Shown here piece after piece: positions 54,367-62,168 of a stretch of 64,000 nucleotides of DNA. This DNA comes from Bin80 sp026709335 (GTDB lineage Bacteria; Bacteroidota; Rhodothermia; Rhodothermales; Bin80). Every line of letters starts with the position of its first letter. The stretch's first letter is position 1. Made by a program: the position numbers and the translations under genes. The stretch spans positions 1,178,001 to 1,242,000 of the forward strand of contig OZ241385.1 of the NCBI GenBank assembly GCA_965200825.1. Reading direction: 5' to 3'. Under the pieces are notes generated by a model. That model searched no databases. It worked only from the letters and a program-made list of their open reading frames with translations, and was not told the origin of the DNA.

Positions 54367-55077
54367 TTATCGAACAATGTTAATAGCTTCCGAAGATGCA
54401 ATCTCAATCGCAGGTCCCATGGTAGTTGACAGGGTAATTGAGCGTATATAAGCACCTTTTGCGGAGGAAGGACGAAGACGTAAAACTTCTAGGAGAAAAA
54501 CACGGGTATTCTCTTCTATCTGTGTGGCAGTAAATGATGCGCGTCCGATCCCTGTGTGGAGATTTCCCTGCTTATCCACACGAAAATCTATCTTTCCAGC
54601 TTTAACAGCCTTAACTGCGTCCGCCACATCCATAGTGACCGTTCCACTCTTAGGATTTGGCATTAATCCCCTAGGTCCCAGCACGCGTCCAAGTCGACCA
54701 ACTTTGGACATCACATTTGGAGTTGCGATGATCACATCAATATCTGTCCATCCCTCCTGAATCTGTTGGATATAGTCATCGAGGCCAACATGTTCGGCAC
54801 CTGCGTCCTTGGCCTCCTGCTGTTTATCCGGACTAGCAAGGACGAGGACCCGAATCTCTTTACCTGTACCATGTGGTAATGCTACGCTACCACGGACCAT
54901 CTGATCTGCATGACGCGGATCAACGCCTAACCGAAGATCAAGATCCACGGATTCATTGAACCTCGCAGGCTTGATCTGTTTCAGAACATTCGCAGCTTCT
55001 TGCAACGTAAACGGCCCCCCGCCAGCTTCCTGAATTATTTTTGAAGCATTTACGTAGCGCTTTCCTTTCCTTGCCAT
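54367..55077 (-). CDS. rplA: 50S ribosomal protein L1
   Basis: Stalk-base protein that binds 23S rRNA. The 236-residue protein has GKRYVNASKII at the start, NESVDLDLRLGVDPRHADQMVRGSVALPHGTGK, the MSKVGRLGRVLGPRGLMPNPKSGTV block and the C-terminal FTATQIEENTRVFL. All are canonical. It follows rplK after a 95 bp spacer containing a 13-bp tandem repeat. In other bacteria L1 represses its own rplKA message; no matching site was identified by eye. Confidence 0.98.
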   Translation of the reverse strand: MARKGKRYVNASKIIQEAGGGPFTLQEAANVLKQIKPARFNESVDLDLRLGVDPRHADQMVRGSVALPHGTGKEIRVLVLASPDKQQEAKDAGAEHVGLDDYIQQIQEGWTDIDVIIATPNVMSKVGRLGRVLGPRGLMPNPKSGTVTMDVADAVKAVKAGKIDFRVDKQGNLHTGIGRASFTATQIEENTRVFLLEVLRLRPSSAKGAYIRSITLSTTMGPAIEIASSEAINIVR

Positions 55078-55105
55078 ACAATCAGTCGTATTCAGTGGTT
55101 ACGAT

Positions 55106-55131
55106 TACTACATACATGTACTACATACATG
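55106..55131. repeat. 13-bp tandem repeat in the rplK-rplA spacer
   Basis: TACTACATACATG occurs twice in exact tandem. It also contains the self-complementary core TACATGTA at the junction. It may be simple slippage, or a protein-binding or mRNA element; nothing decides between these. Confidence 0.6.
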
Positions 55132-55172
55132 AGGGTTCACACTCCCACCTGATGGTCGGGGCGAATCAAATT

Positions 55173-55613
55173 TTAGCTAGGTCCTTCTGTAACGATGATT
55201 CCCATGGACCGGGCAGTGCCGGCGATCATTGCAGCCCCTTTGTCAAGATCAAACGCATTCAAGTCATCCATTTTTTTCTGTGCGATCTCACGGCAGATAT
55301 CCCATGTTACCGAGCCGACTTTATTTCGGATTGAATCGTCTGCTCCTTTGTCAATACCGATTGCCTGTAGCAACAATACCGCAGCAGGGGGACTCTTGAC
55401 AATGAATGAAAAAGATTTGTCCGCATAAACACTGATGACCACAGGAAGCACCAGTCCCATACGATCCTTCGTGGCCGCATTGAACTGATTGCAGAAATCC
55501 ATAATATTCAAACCATATTGCCCCAAGGCTGGACCAATTGGAGGGGCCGGGTTTGCCTGGCCGGCCTTGACCTGGAGCTTAATCAGGTTTTCAACGGGTT
55601 TCCCTGCAGCCAT
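55173..55613 (-). CDS. rplK: 50S ribosomal protein L11
   Basis: Part of the GTPase-associated centre. The start at 55613 gives MAAGKPVENLIKLQVKAGQANPAPPIGPALGQ, the expected N-terminus, and 146 residues; a longer frame from 55715 adds 34 residues unlike any L11 and overlaps nusG, so it was rejected. The C-terminal RNA-binding domain has GSVTWDICREIAQKKMDDLNA and AGTARSMGI. No Shine-Dalgarno sequence is visible before the ATG. Confidence 0.97.
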   Translation of the reverse strand: MAAGKPVENLIKLQVKAGQANPAPPIGPALGQYGLNIMDFCNQFNAATKDRMGLVLPVVISVYADKSFSFIVKSPPAAVLLLQAIGIDKGADDSIRNKVGSVTWDICREIAQKKMDDLNAFDLDKGAAMIAGTARSMGIIVTEGPS

Positions 55614-55698
55614 TTTAATCTTACAGTTAACGCGAAAATTAAGGGTAGCCCATTCATACTGGACCAAATTATAAAGGTTCCCGAAATTAGAATTTATT

Positions 55699-56268
55699 TT
55701 ATTCTTCAGGAACAATTTGCAAGTAATCTAGCTCTACAGGGGTCTTTCGACCGAAGATAGAGACCATCACTCTGACCTTCATTTTATCTGGGTAGACGTC
55801 GTCAACAATACCGGAAAAATTGTTAAATGGACCATCTACCACACGGATTTTATCGCCAGTTGCAAACGGGATTTCAGGTTTATCGCCAGCTTCTCGGGCA
55901 TCGTCAATCCGACCAAGAATTCGCTGGATATCTTCTTCAAGGATCGGCTCTGGATGGTCACGAGTAGGCAACCATTTTATCGCCTCTCTTTTTTGCTTAA
56001 AGATCTGCTCCTTGAACAGATGAACAAGATGCTGATCCAGCGCCACATTTACCAGCATATATCCGGGAAAATCTGTTTTTTCACGCGTGCGTTTCTTGCC
56101 GCCCCGCATAACAAAGATATTTTGAGTTGGAATCAAGATATCCCTAAGTTGATCAGAGAATCCCTCACGTTCAACAGTCTCAATAATATACTCCTTGACT
56201 TTCTTCTCGTACCCCGAGAATGTTTGCAATGCATACCACTTAAATTCAGCTTTTTGTACTCGTTCCAT
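55699..56268 (-). CDS. nusG: transcription termination/antitermination protein NusG
   Basis: NusG binds RNA polymerase and couples it to Rho or to the ribosome. The 189-residue protein has the NGN domain (KWYALQTFSGYEKKVKEYI, then FPGYMLVNV) and a C-terminal KOW domain (GDKIRVVDGPFNNFSGIVDDV, then SIFGRKTPVELDYLQI). It follows secE by 16 bp, the usual secE-nusG pairing. Confidence 0.97.
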   Translation of the reverse strand: MERVQKAEFKWYALQTFSGYEKKVKEYIIETVEREGFSDQLRDILIPTQNIFVMRGGKKRTREKTDFPGYMLVNVALDQHLVHLFKEQIFKQKREAIKWLPTRDHPEPILEEDIQRILGRIDDAREAGDKPEIPFATGDKIRVVDGPFNNFSGIVDDVYPDKMKVRVMVSIFGRKTPVELDYLQIVPEE

Positions 56269-56284
56269 GTTGATCTAAGGCAAC

Positions 56285-56482
56285 TTAGCCAGGATATATC
56301 ACATCAAGAATTCGGCTGATCACCCGATCAGCACCAAAAATGAACAATGCGAGAACAAAACTGGACACAAGTGTGATTACGGTATGACTGATCAGTTCTT
56401 TTCGTTGAGGCCAACTGGCTTTACGCATCTCCGTGGCTACCTCTTCAAGGTAGTTTCGAATTTTTATAAATATTTTTTTCAT
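56285..56482 (-). CDS. secE: preprotein translocase subunit SecE
   Basis: Small essential subunit that clamps SecY in the inner membrane. The 65-residue protein has the amphipathic helix NYLEEVATEMRKASWPQRKELISHT, in which the W-P-x-R-x-E motif is diagnostic, followed by one membrane helix (VITLVSSFVLALFIFGADRVI). It lies between tRNA-Trp and nusG, the usual arrangement. Confidence 0.97.
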   Translation of the reverse strand: MKKIFIKIRNYLEEVATEMRKASWPQRKELISHTVITLVSSFVLALFIFGADRVISRILDVIYPG

Positions 56483-56495
56483 TTAGCAGAATGTT

Positions 56496-56571
<76 letters not shown>

Positions 56572-56585
56572 TAATTTATCAGGGT

Positions 56586-57776
56586 TCAATCAAGAATATT
56601 AGTTACGACGCCTGCGCCAACCGTGCGACCGCCTTCCCGGATTGCAAACCGTAACCCCTGCTCCATTGCGACCGGCTGGATCAACTTCACCTTGAACTGC
56701 GTGTTATCCCCGGGCATCACCATCTCCGTCCCCGAAGGCAACTCAATATCTCCCGTCACATCCGTCGTCCGAAAATAAAACTGCGGACGATATCCCGGAA
56801 AAAACGGCGTATGACGTCCCCCCTCATCCTTGCTCAATACATACACCTCACAGGTAAACTCCCGATGAGGCTTGATCGAATCCGGATGCACCACCACCTG
56901 ACCACGCTCTACCTCATCCTTCGCCACTCCCCGAAGCAATAACCCTACATTGTCCCCCGCCTGACCCTCATCCAAAATCTTCCTGAACATCTCCACACCC
57001 GTTACTGTCGTACTCGTCTTCTCCTCCTTGATCCCCACTATCTCAACCTTCTCTCCCGTTCGCACAATCCCGCGCTCCACCCGACCCGTCGCAACCGTTC
57101 CCCGACCCGTAATCGAAAATACATCCTCCACCGGCATCAAAAACGGCTTGTCCTTGTCCCGCTCCGGGGTCGGTACATATCCATCCACCGACTCCATCAA
57201 CTTCACCACCGTCTCCTCCCACTCCGACTCCCCGTTCAGTGCCCCCAAAGCCGACCCCTGCACCACCGGGATCTCATCCCCCGGAAACTCATACGCATCC
57301 AACAACTCCCGAATCTCCATCTCCACCAACTCCAACAACTCCTCATCATCCACCAAATCCACCTTGTTCATAAATACCACAATGTACGGAACCCCCACCT
57401 GACGTGCCAACAAAATATGCTCCCGCGTCTGTGGCATCGGACCGTCCGACGCATCCACAACCAAAATCGCCCCGTCCATCTGAGCCGCACCCGTTACCAT
57501 GTTCTTCACATAGTCCGCATGACCCGGACAATCCACGTGCGCATAATGACGCTCCCCCGTCTCATACTCCACATGCGCCGTCGCTATCGTGATCCCGCGC
57601 TCTCGCTCCTCCGGTGCATTATCAATCGAATCAAATGAACGAATCTCCGTCCCACCATATCGATCATTCAATACACGAGTGATCGCCGCCGTTAAGGTCG
57701 TCTTACCATGATCCACATGCCCGATCGTCCCCACATTCACGTGGGGCTTCGTTCGCTGAAATACTTCTTTTGCCAT
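56586..57776 (-). CDS. tuf: elongation factor Tu
   Basis: GTPase that delivers aminoacyl-tRNA to the ribosome. The 396-residue protein has MAKEVFQRTKPHVNVGTIGHVDHGKTT, with the P-loop GHVDHGKT, then RGITIATAHVEYE, DCPGHADYVKNM and NKVDLVDDEE, and the C-terminal barrel domains. Codon use is strikingly different from its neighbours: long stretches use G-ending codons such as TTG, GTG, GAG, GGG and ACG, which makes the opposite strand C-rich. It lies between tRNA-Thr and tRNA-Trp, as tufB does in E. coli. Confidence 0.98.
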   Translation of the reverse strand: MAKEVFQRTKPHVNVGTIGHVDHGKTTLTAAITRVLNDRYGGTEIRSFDSIDNAPEERERGITIATAHVEYETGERHYAHVDCPGHADYVKNMVTGAAQMDGAILVVDASDGPMPQTREHILLARQVGVPYIVVFMNKVDLVDDEELLELVEMEIRELLDAYEFPGDEIPVVQGSALGALNGESEWEETVVKLMESVDGYVPTPERDKDKPFLMPVEDVFSITGRGTVATGRVERGIVRTGEKVEIVGIKEEKTSTTVTGVEMFRKILDEGQAGDNVGLLLRGVAKDEVERGQVVVHPDSIKPHREFTCEVYVLSKDEGGRHTPFFPGYRPQFYFRTTDVTGDIELPSGTEMVMPGDNTQFKVKLIQPVAMEQGLRFAIREGGRTVGAGVVTNILD

Positions 57777-57814
57777 TGTTTAAGCAATTGGTTATTTGTT
57801 GGTAGTTAATTGAG

Positions 57815-57886
<72 letters not shown>

Positions 57887-57900
57887 GATCAACACGATTG

Positions 57901-57973
57901 AGCGGGAGACGAGGCTCGAACTCGCGACATTCAGCTTGGAAGGCTGATGCTCTACCAACTGAGCTACTCCCGC
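57901..57973 (-). tRNA. tRNA-Gly (anticodon TCC)
   Basis: 73 nt. The acceptor GCGGGAG/CTCCCGC, the anticodon stem TCAGC/GCTGA with loop CTTCCAA, and the T arm CGCGA/TCGTC-type pairing with TTCGAGC are visible. The discriminator is T. It lies 14 bp from tRNA-Thr(GGT) and 5 bp from tRNA-Tyr. Confidence 0.97.
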
Positions 57974-57978
57974 TAGAG

Positions 57979-58060
57979 TGGGCAGGGAAGGATTCGAACC
58001 TCCGAAGGCTTAGCCAGCAGATTTACAGTCTGCCCCCGTTGGCCACTTGGGTACCTGCCC
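57979..58060 (-). tRNA. tRNA-Tyr (anticodon GTA)
   Basis: 82 nt, a class II tRNA with a long variable arm. The acceptor is GGGCAGG/CCTGCCC, the anticodon stem GCAGA/TCTGC encloses loop CTGTAAA, and the variable arm GCTAAGCCTTC precedes the T arm with GGTTCGAATCC. The discriminator is A. Confidence 0.97.
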
Positions 58061-58121
58061 TTATAATACAAACCTGTCGACTAGATTTCTTGGTTCTGTT
58101 ACCTCTCAGTTTATAATGAAG

Positions 58122-58194
58122 AGCTGGCGAAGGGACTTGAACCCCCGACCTGCTGATTACAAATCAGCTGCTCTACCAGCTGAGCTACGCCAGC
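58122..58194 (-). tRNA. tRNA-Thr (anticodon TGT)
   Basis: 73 nt. The acceptor GCTGGCG/CGCCAGC, the D arm GCTC-AGCTGGTA-GAGC, the anticodon stem GCTGA/TCAGC with loop TTTGTAA, and the T arm GGGGG-TTCAAGT-CCCTT are visible. The discriminator is T. It is the first gene after the promoter at 58227-58255. Confidence 0.97.
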
Positions 58195-58226
58195 AACATA
58201 AGTTCCCATTTACACTAAAGCCTTTG

Positions 58227-58255
58227 ATTATACGCAATAAAATTGAAATGGTCAA
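58227..58255 (-). promoter_or_regulatory. near-consensus sigma-70-type promoter of the tRNA-tuf operon
   Basis: On the minus strand TTGACC (58250-58255) and TATAAT (58227-58232) are separated by exactly 17 bp. Transcription would start near 58220, about 25 bp before tRNA-Thr(TGT). The -35 box overlaps the last codons of the DedA-family gene. It is the best promoter match I saw in the window. Confidence 0.8.
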
Positions 58256-58872
58256 ACTTTTTTACGAAACCGGCGAATTGCCTTATATAATTGCCAACCC
58301 AGGAAGAGCAAAATTATGGCTGATATCAACTGTCCATAACGTGACAAATATGTGACTAGACGTTCCCATTCCTCCCCTAAAATATACCCAAGTACAGTGA
58401 TCAGAGTTACCCAAACAGTTGCACTGAGGAACGCCAGAAATCCCACCGGCAAAGGTTTCATTCGGGTCATCCCGACTGTAAATGCAATGACTGTACGGGC
58501 TCCACTCAAAAATCGATTCGCGGCCACCACAATATATCCTCGTGAACGAATCCAGTCTTGAACTCTCGAAATCGATTCGTTGGGCAGCCAACGCATCGCA
58601 CGAGATTCAAGGAGTCTCGCGCCTCCATAACGTCCCGCATAATACATGCACATAAAACCGAGTGTGCCCCCGAGTATACTGAATATGATCACCGGAAGGA
58701 GCGACATCGAGCCTATCGCCGCCAAGTATCCAGCAAAGACGATTAGAACATCTCCTGGGATCGGCGGAAAGATGTTCTCAAGCCATGCAATAAAAAAAAC
58801 CAGCGAATATCCCCATAGAACAGGAACTTCACTAGTCCTTTCCAACAATTCTGCAAAGAATTGTTCCATCAC
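58252..58872 (-). CDS. DedA-family membrane protein
   Basis: A 206-residue inner-membrane protein of the DedA/VTT family, whose members are linked to undecaprenyl phosphate or phospholipid flipping. Typical blocks are ENIFPPIPGDVLIVFAGYLAA, with its conserved proline-glycine segment, LGFMCMYYAGRYGG, and the FLSGARTVIAFTVGMTRM signature. Four to five membrane helices are evident. The C-terminus is basic (YKAIRRFRKKV). It follows ispF by 12 bp, as the last protein gene of the queA-ispD-ispF run. The exact substrate is unknown. Confidence 0.9.
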   Translation of the reverse strand: MMEQFFAELLERTSEVPVLWGYSLVFFIAWLENIFPPIPGDVLIVFAGYLAAIGSMSLLPVIIFSILGGTLGFMCMYYAGRYGGARLLESRAMRWLPNESISRVQDWIRSRGYIVVAANRFLSGARTVIAFTVGMTRMKPLPVGFLAFLSATVWVTLITVLGYILGEEWERLVTYLSRYGQLISAIILLFLGWQLYKAIRRFRKKV

Positions 58873-58884
58873 AAGTCTACTGGA

Positions 58885-59364
58885 CTAAATTCCATGCAAG
58901 AGACATACTGCCCATGCTGCTGCACCTTCTTCACGCCCCACCATGCCCAATTTTTCAGAAGTGGTTGCTTTGACCGAAACCAGACCCGGATCGAGATCCA
59001 GATCCTGTGCAATTACCTGTCTAATTGCATCAATATATGGATGGAGTTTAGGTCGTTCAAGGGCAATTGTGGAATCAATATTCACAACTTTATACCCCGT
59101 GTCCAATACGATAGTATTCACCTTTCGAAGCAGTTCTCGACTGTCTGCTCCTTTCCAGCGTGCATCGGTATCGGGAAAGTGAGAGCCTATATCTCCTAAT
59201 GCCACCGCCCCCAACAAAGCATCGCAAATAGCATGCAATAATACGTCGGCATCTGAATGCCCTGCTAAACCTCTCGGATAGGGAATTTCAACGCCACCAA
59301 TGATGAGTACCCGTCCTCTGACGAGTTGATGCACATCATAACCCATTCCAATTCTGATGTTCAT
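58885..59364 (-). CDS. ispF: 2-C-methyl-D-erythritol 2,4-cyclodiphosphate synthase
   Basis: Fifth enzyme of the MEP isoprenoid pathway; it cyclises CDP-ME 2-phosphate. The start at 59364 gives MNIRIGMGYDVHQL and 159 residues, the normal size; the frame extends upstream to 59424 without family similarity. The metal-binding residues lie in GYDVHQL and GHSDADVLLHAICDALLGA. KLGMVGREEGAAAWAV at the C-terminus is also typical. It follows ispD by 120 bp, a common neighbour. Confidence 0.96.
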   Translation of the reverse strand: MNIRIGMGYDVHQLVRGRVLIIGGVEIPYPRGLAGHSDADVLLHAICDALLGAVALGDIGSHFPDTDARWKGADSRELLRKVNTIVLDTGYKVVNIDSTIALERPKLHPYIDAIRQVIAQDLDLDPGLVSVKATTSEKLGMVGREEGAAAWAVCLLHGI

Positions 59365-59484
59365 TGGGCAGCTTTCATTGTTTATACCAGGTTTATCTTC
59401 TAGTTTATTTTTCGCAAAAAACATAAATCCATATCAATCCCGATGCTTGAGCAGCGTTCAATCACTCTCATGCTTTCCCGGTTT

Positions 59485-60156
59485 TCATTCGCCCTCTTTC
59501 TTCCACACTTTGGAGGCCCATTCCCAATCGGATTGCGTCGTGATTTTAATATTGGTTCGTTCTCCATGAACGATCTGGACTGCCTGTCCTATCGGATACA
59601 CCAATTCAACATCATCTGTGGATTTGGACACATCTTCGGCTTGGCGAAATGCCTTGCGGAGAATCTCATGTCTAAATCCTTGTGGAGTTTGCATGGCGTA
59701 TAGGTTTTCTCGGGATATTGTAGTAGTAAAACAGCCATCTTTCCCATACCGGACAGTATCGGTAATGGGCAATGCTGCTGCTGCCGCACCATAAGCCTTT
59801 GTAGAATCAATTACATCTGTAATCACTTCCCCCGAAATAAACGGACGTGCAGCATCATGAATCAGTACAACTTCGATGGATTCATCAAGTACATCAAGGC
59901 CAGCTCGCACAGAATCCTGCCGAGTTGCACCTCCGGGTACGACCTGATATGGCTTGTCAAGAGGTATTAATATTTCCTTCACCGTATCGAGTGCATCCGG
60001 TGGGCCTACAACAACAAAGCAAGAGATATCAGGATGTCGATCAAAAACTAACGCAGTCTGAAGAAGTAAAGGAGCATTTCCCAAATGGCGCAACTGCTTC
60101 GGTAAGCCACCTAAACGTGACCCCGATCCAGCTGCTGGAATAATGACGGCAATCAT
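59485..60156 (-). CDS. ispD: 2-C-methyl-D-erythritol 4-phosphate cytidylyltransferase
   Basis: Third enzyme of the MEP pathway; it attaches CMP to MEP. The 223-residue protein starts with VIIPAAGSGSRLGGLPKQL, the CTP-binding glycine-rich loop. Further blocks are VVPGGATRQDSVRAGLDVL, VLIHDAARPFIS, and YAMQTPQGFRHEILRKAF. It begins 3 bp after queA, so the two are translationally close. Confidence 0.96.
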   Translation of the reverse strand: MIAVIIPAAGSGSRLGGLPKQLRHLGNAPLLLQTALVFDRHPDISCFVVVGPPDALDTVKEILIPLDKPYQVVPGGATRQDSVRAGLDVLDESIEVVLIHDAARPFISGEVITDVIDSTKAYGAAAAALPITDTVRYGKDGCFTTTISRENLYAMQTPQGFRHEILRKAFRQAEDVSKSTDDVELVYPIGQAVQIVHGERTNIKITTQSDWEWASKVWKKEGE

Positions 60157-60159
60157 AGA

Positions 60160-61230
60160 TCAGATAATCAACATTGCATCCCCGAAAGAATACAGGCGAT
60201 ATTTTTCTTCAATGGCAACTGCGTAGGCTTCCTTGAGAAGTTCATAACCGGTAAAGGCGGCCGTGAGCATCATCAACGTGCTGGCCGGCATGTGAAAATT
60301 CGTGATCAACCGCTCGGTCACGGCAAACTCGTAGGGCGGGTAGATGAACTTGTCTGTCCAGCCTGTCTTTGCTTTTAGGTGACGGGAAACTGTAAGGCTT
60401 GTTTCCACAGTTCTCACAACCGTTGTCCCGCAAATAGTCACATGATTGTCACTTGAATCAAGCGCCTTGTTCACCTCATCTGCAGTTAATTTGGACACTG
60501 AATAATACTCTGAATTCATTCGATGCTTGGTCAAATCCTCGACTCCAACATTACTAAAAGTCCCCAAACCTACATGCAACGTGATCGGCAGGACCTGAAC
60601 TCCTTTCTCGATCAACTCGTTAACCAATCTTGGTGTAAAATGTAGTCCGGCAGTTGGTGCAGCAACTGCTCCACGGTGTTCAGCAAAAATCGTCTGATAA
60701 CGAGCGACATCCTCTTCCTCAACCTCTCTTTTGATGTAGGGCGGAAGTGGCGTTTGACCTTCCCGATCAATCAGTTGGTATAAATTCTCATTGGCTCCTT
60801 CGCAATCAAACCGAATCGTCCGCCCGCGCGAAGTAGTATTATCAATGACTTCTGCCGTGAGCCCATTATTAAAGAACAGTTTATTGCCGATTCGAATCTT
60901 ACGCGCAGGATCAACGATCACATCCCAAAGTCTGCTATGAGCATTTAACTCCCGAAGCAAGAAGACTTCTATTTTTGCATCAGTCTTTTCTTTTCTCCCA
61001 TGTAGCCTGGCAGGAAATACCTTGGTATCGTTGACGACCAAAACATCGCCTGATGTAAAATACTCCGTGATTTCATGAAAATAGCGGTGCTCGATCGTTT
61101 TTTTTGCCCGATCAACTACCATCAAGCGCGACGAGTCTCGAGGATCCGCCGGATACTTAGCGATCAGGTCTCTGGGAACTTCATACTTGAAGTGGGTGAG
61201 CTTGAGACGCTCCGTCCCCAATGTCAACAT
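60160..61230 (-). CDS. queA: S-adenosylmethionine:tRNA ribosyltransferase-isomerase
   Basis: QueA transfers the ribose of SAM to 7-aminomethyl-7-deazaguanine in tRNA, making epoxyqueuosine. The 356-residue protein has FKYEVPRDLIAKYPADPRDSSRLMVV, DVLVVNDTKVFPARLHG, AVAAPTAGLHFT, and TLHVGLGTFSNV. The late block TNFHMPASTLMMLTAAF is also canonical. It is the first gene of the queA-ispD-ispF-DedA run. No preQ1-riboswitch-like sequence was recognised upstream. Confidence 0.97.
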   Translation of the reverse strand: MLTLGTERLKLTHFKYEVPRDLIAKYPADPRDSSRLMVVDRAKKTIEHRYFHEITEYFTSGDVLVVNDTKVFPARLHGRKEKTDAKIEVFLLRELNAHSRLWDVIVDPARKIRIGNKLFFNNGLTAEVIDNTTSRGRTIRFDCEGANENLYQLIDREGQTPLPPYIKREVEEEDVARYQTIFAEHRGAVAAPTAGLHFTPRLVNELIEKGVQVLPITLHVGLGTFSNVGVEDLTKHRMNSEYYSVSKLTADEVNKALDSSDNHVTICGTTVVRTVETSLTVSRHLKAKTGWTDKFIYPPYEFAVTERLITNFHMPASTLMMLTAAFTGYELLKEAYAVAIEEKYRLYSFGDAMLII

Positions 61231-61667
61231 TCGCGTGTGAGTTTAACTTCGAAATTTATCGGGAAATTATCCATCGATCCAGCTTTAACACGATTTGCAT
61301 TTTTTCGGTCGCAATAAAACCGAAAACACAGCTACCCTAGCTAAGCCTGCAGGTTCCCGCAGATTTTACAAATAACAGGGAAATTCCAGGAATGTGTTGT
61401 CGATACAATTGTTAAAACTTTATAAGCTTTATGTTTCACTCAACAGCCCGGCTCTGCTGTACTTGACTTGTACTGATTATCGATTTACCGAGCCTGGTGC
61501 TAGCATGGTTACTCGACTTTCGTATACAACTCTGATCCGGGTGGATAATTGCGAATAACCAAGATGTTAATTCGTGTAGCTATACAAGGCACAGGTACCA
61601 TAGTAATATGGGAATGTCAGGTAGTTGGGATAAATCCTATCTTTTGGTGAATGGACAACTTATTTCA
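61231..61667. other. 437 bp upstream of queA without a recognised gene
   Basis: AT-rich. It contains one stem, TTTTCGGT (61302-61309) with ACCGAAAA (61319-61326), about 75-95 bp upstream of the queA start. Short frames show no family features, and the left end of the chimeric pseudogene begins here. A queA promoter is expected but was not pinpointed. Confidence 0.45.
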
Positions 61668-62021
61668 TCAAAATTGACACTGAAAGCCTGTTTGCTGATC
61701 CAAAAAAATTCCCGAATGCCGAGTAAGAATAATCCGCACGGAGACCATATCTTCCATTAGTTGTAAGGACGTAAACCCGATAAATGTTGCTCGTAATGTG
61801 TGGATCCCGGGACGAACGCTTAGAATAGAGAAAGCGCCGTCAACATCTGTGACAGCACCGATAGTGCCTCCATCAATGACGACATTGCCCCCTGGCAGAG
61901 GATCATCATTTTGATCCACTACGACACCTGCAATCTTTCCTGTTTGTGCGAAGGCAGAAACGGACGAAAATAAAAATGCCAGCGAGAAAAGGATCGTAAA
62001 TCGGTAGATCATAATAGACAA
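61660..62021 (-). pseudogene. decayed chimera: TonB-receptor N-terminus joined to a PorV-family C-terminus
   Basis: The reading from 62021 has a signal peptide (TILFSLAFLFSSVSAFAQ) and a carboxypeptidase-regulatory-like plug domain (GKIAGVVVDQNDDPLPGGNVVIDG to HTLRATFIGFTSL), the normal start of a TonB-dependent receptor. After about 61760 this frame gives nonsense and ends at 61668 with 117 residues instead of roughly 900. In another frame, from about 61757 to 61660, the sequence reads GRYGLRADYSYSAFGNFFGS followed by ANRLSVSILMK, which looks like the last strands of a PorV/UPF0164-type barrel. A deletion probably joined two genes. Confidence 0.7.
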
Positions 62022-62144
62022 CAGTTTATAGTGATGAGTCAGTATAATAAATACTATTTAAGATAATACCCTCCATTTGAATAATTTTCTTATAATTTTT
62101 TGTGTAAAAAATATGACTTAAGTATAACAATCATGATGAACATT

Positions 62145-62162
62145 AGCGTTACTTCTAACGCT
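62145..62162 (-). terminator. hairpin behind the oxygenase-type gene
   Basis: AGCGTTA and TAACGCT form a perfect seven-pair stem with a four-base loop, 7 bp beyond the stop at 62169. No T-tract follows directly, so it is a moderate terminator candidate. Confidence 0.4.
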
Positions 62163-62168
62163 GCACAC

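Noticed and set aside
55614..55715. 34-residue N-terminal extension of L11
   Set aside because: It overlaps nusG and has no similarity to L11. The start at 55613 gives the conserved N-terminus and normal length.
57404..57638. Proline- and serine-rich rightward frames opposite tuf
   Set aside because: They are shadows caused by the unusual G-ending codons of tuf on the other strand.
61302..61326. preQ1 riboswitch upstream of queA
   Set aside because: The stem TTTTCGGT/ACCGAAAA is present, but the conserved preQ1 core and A-rich tail were not found.
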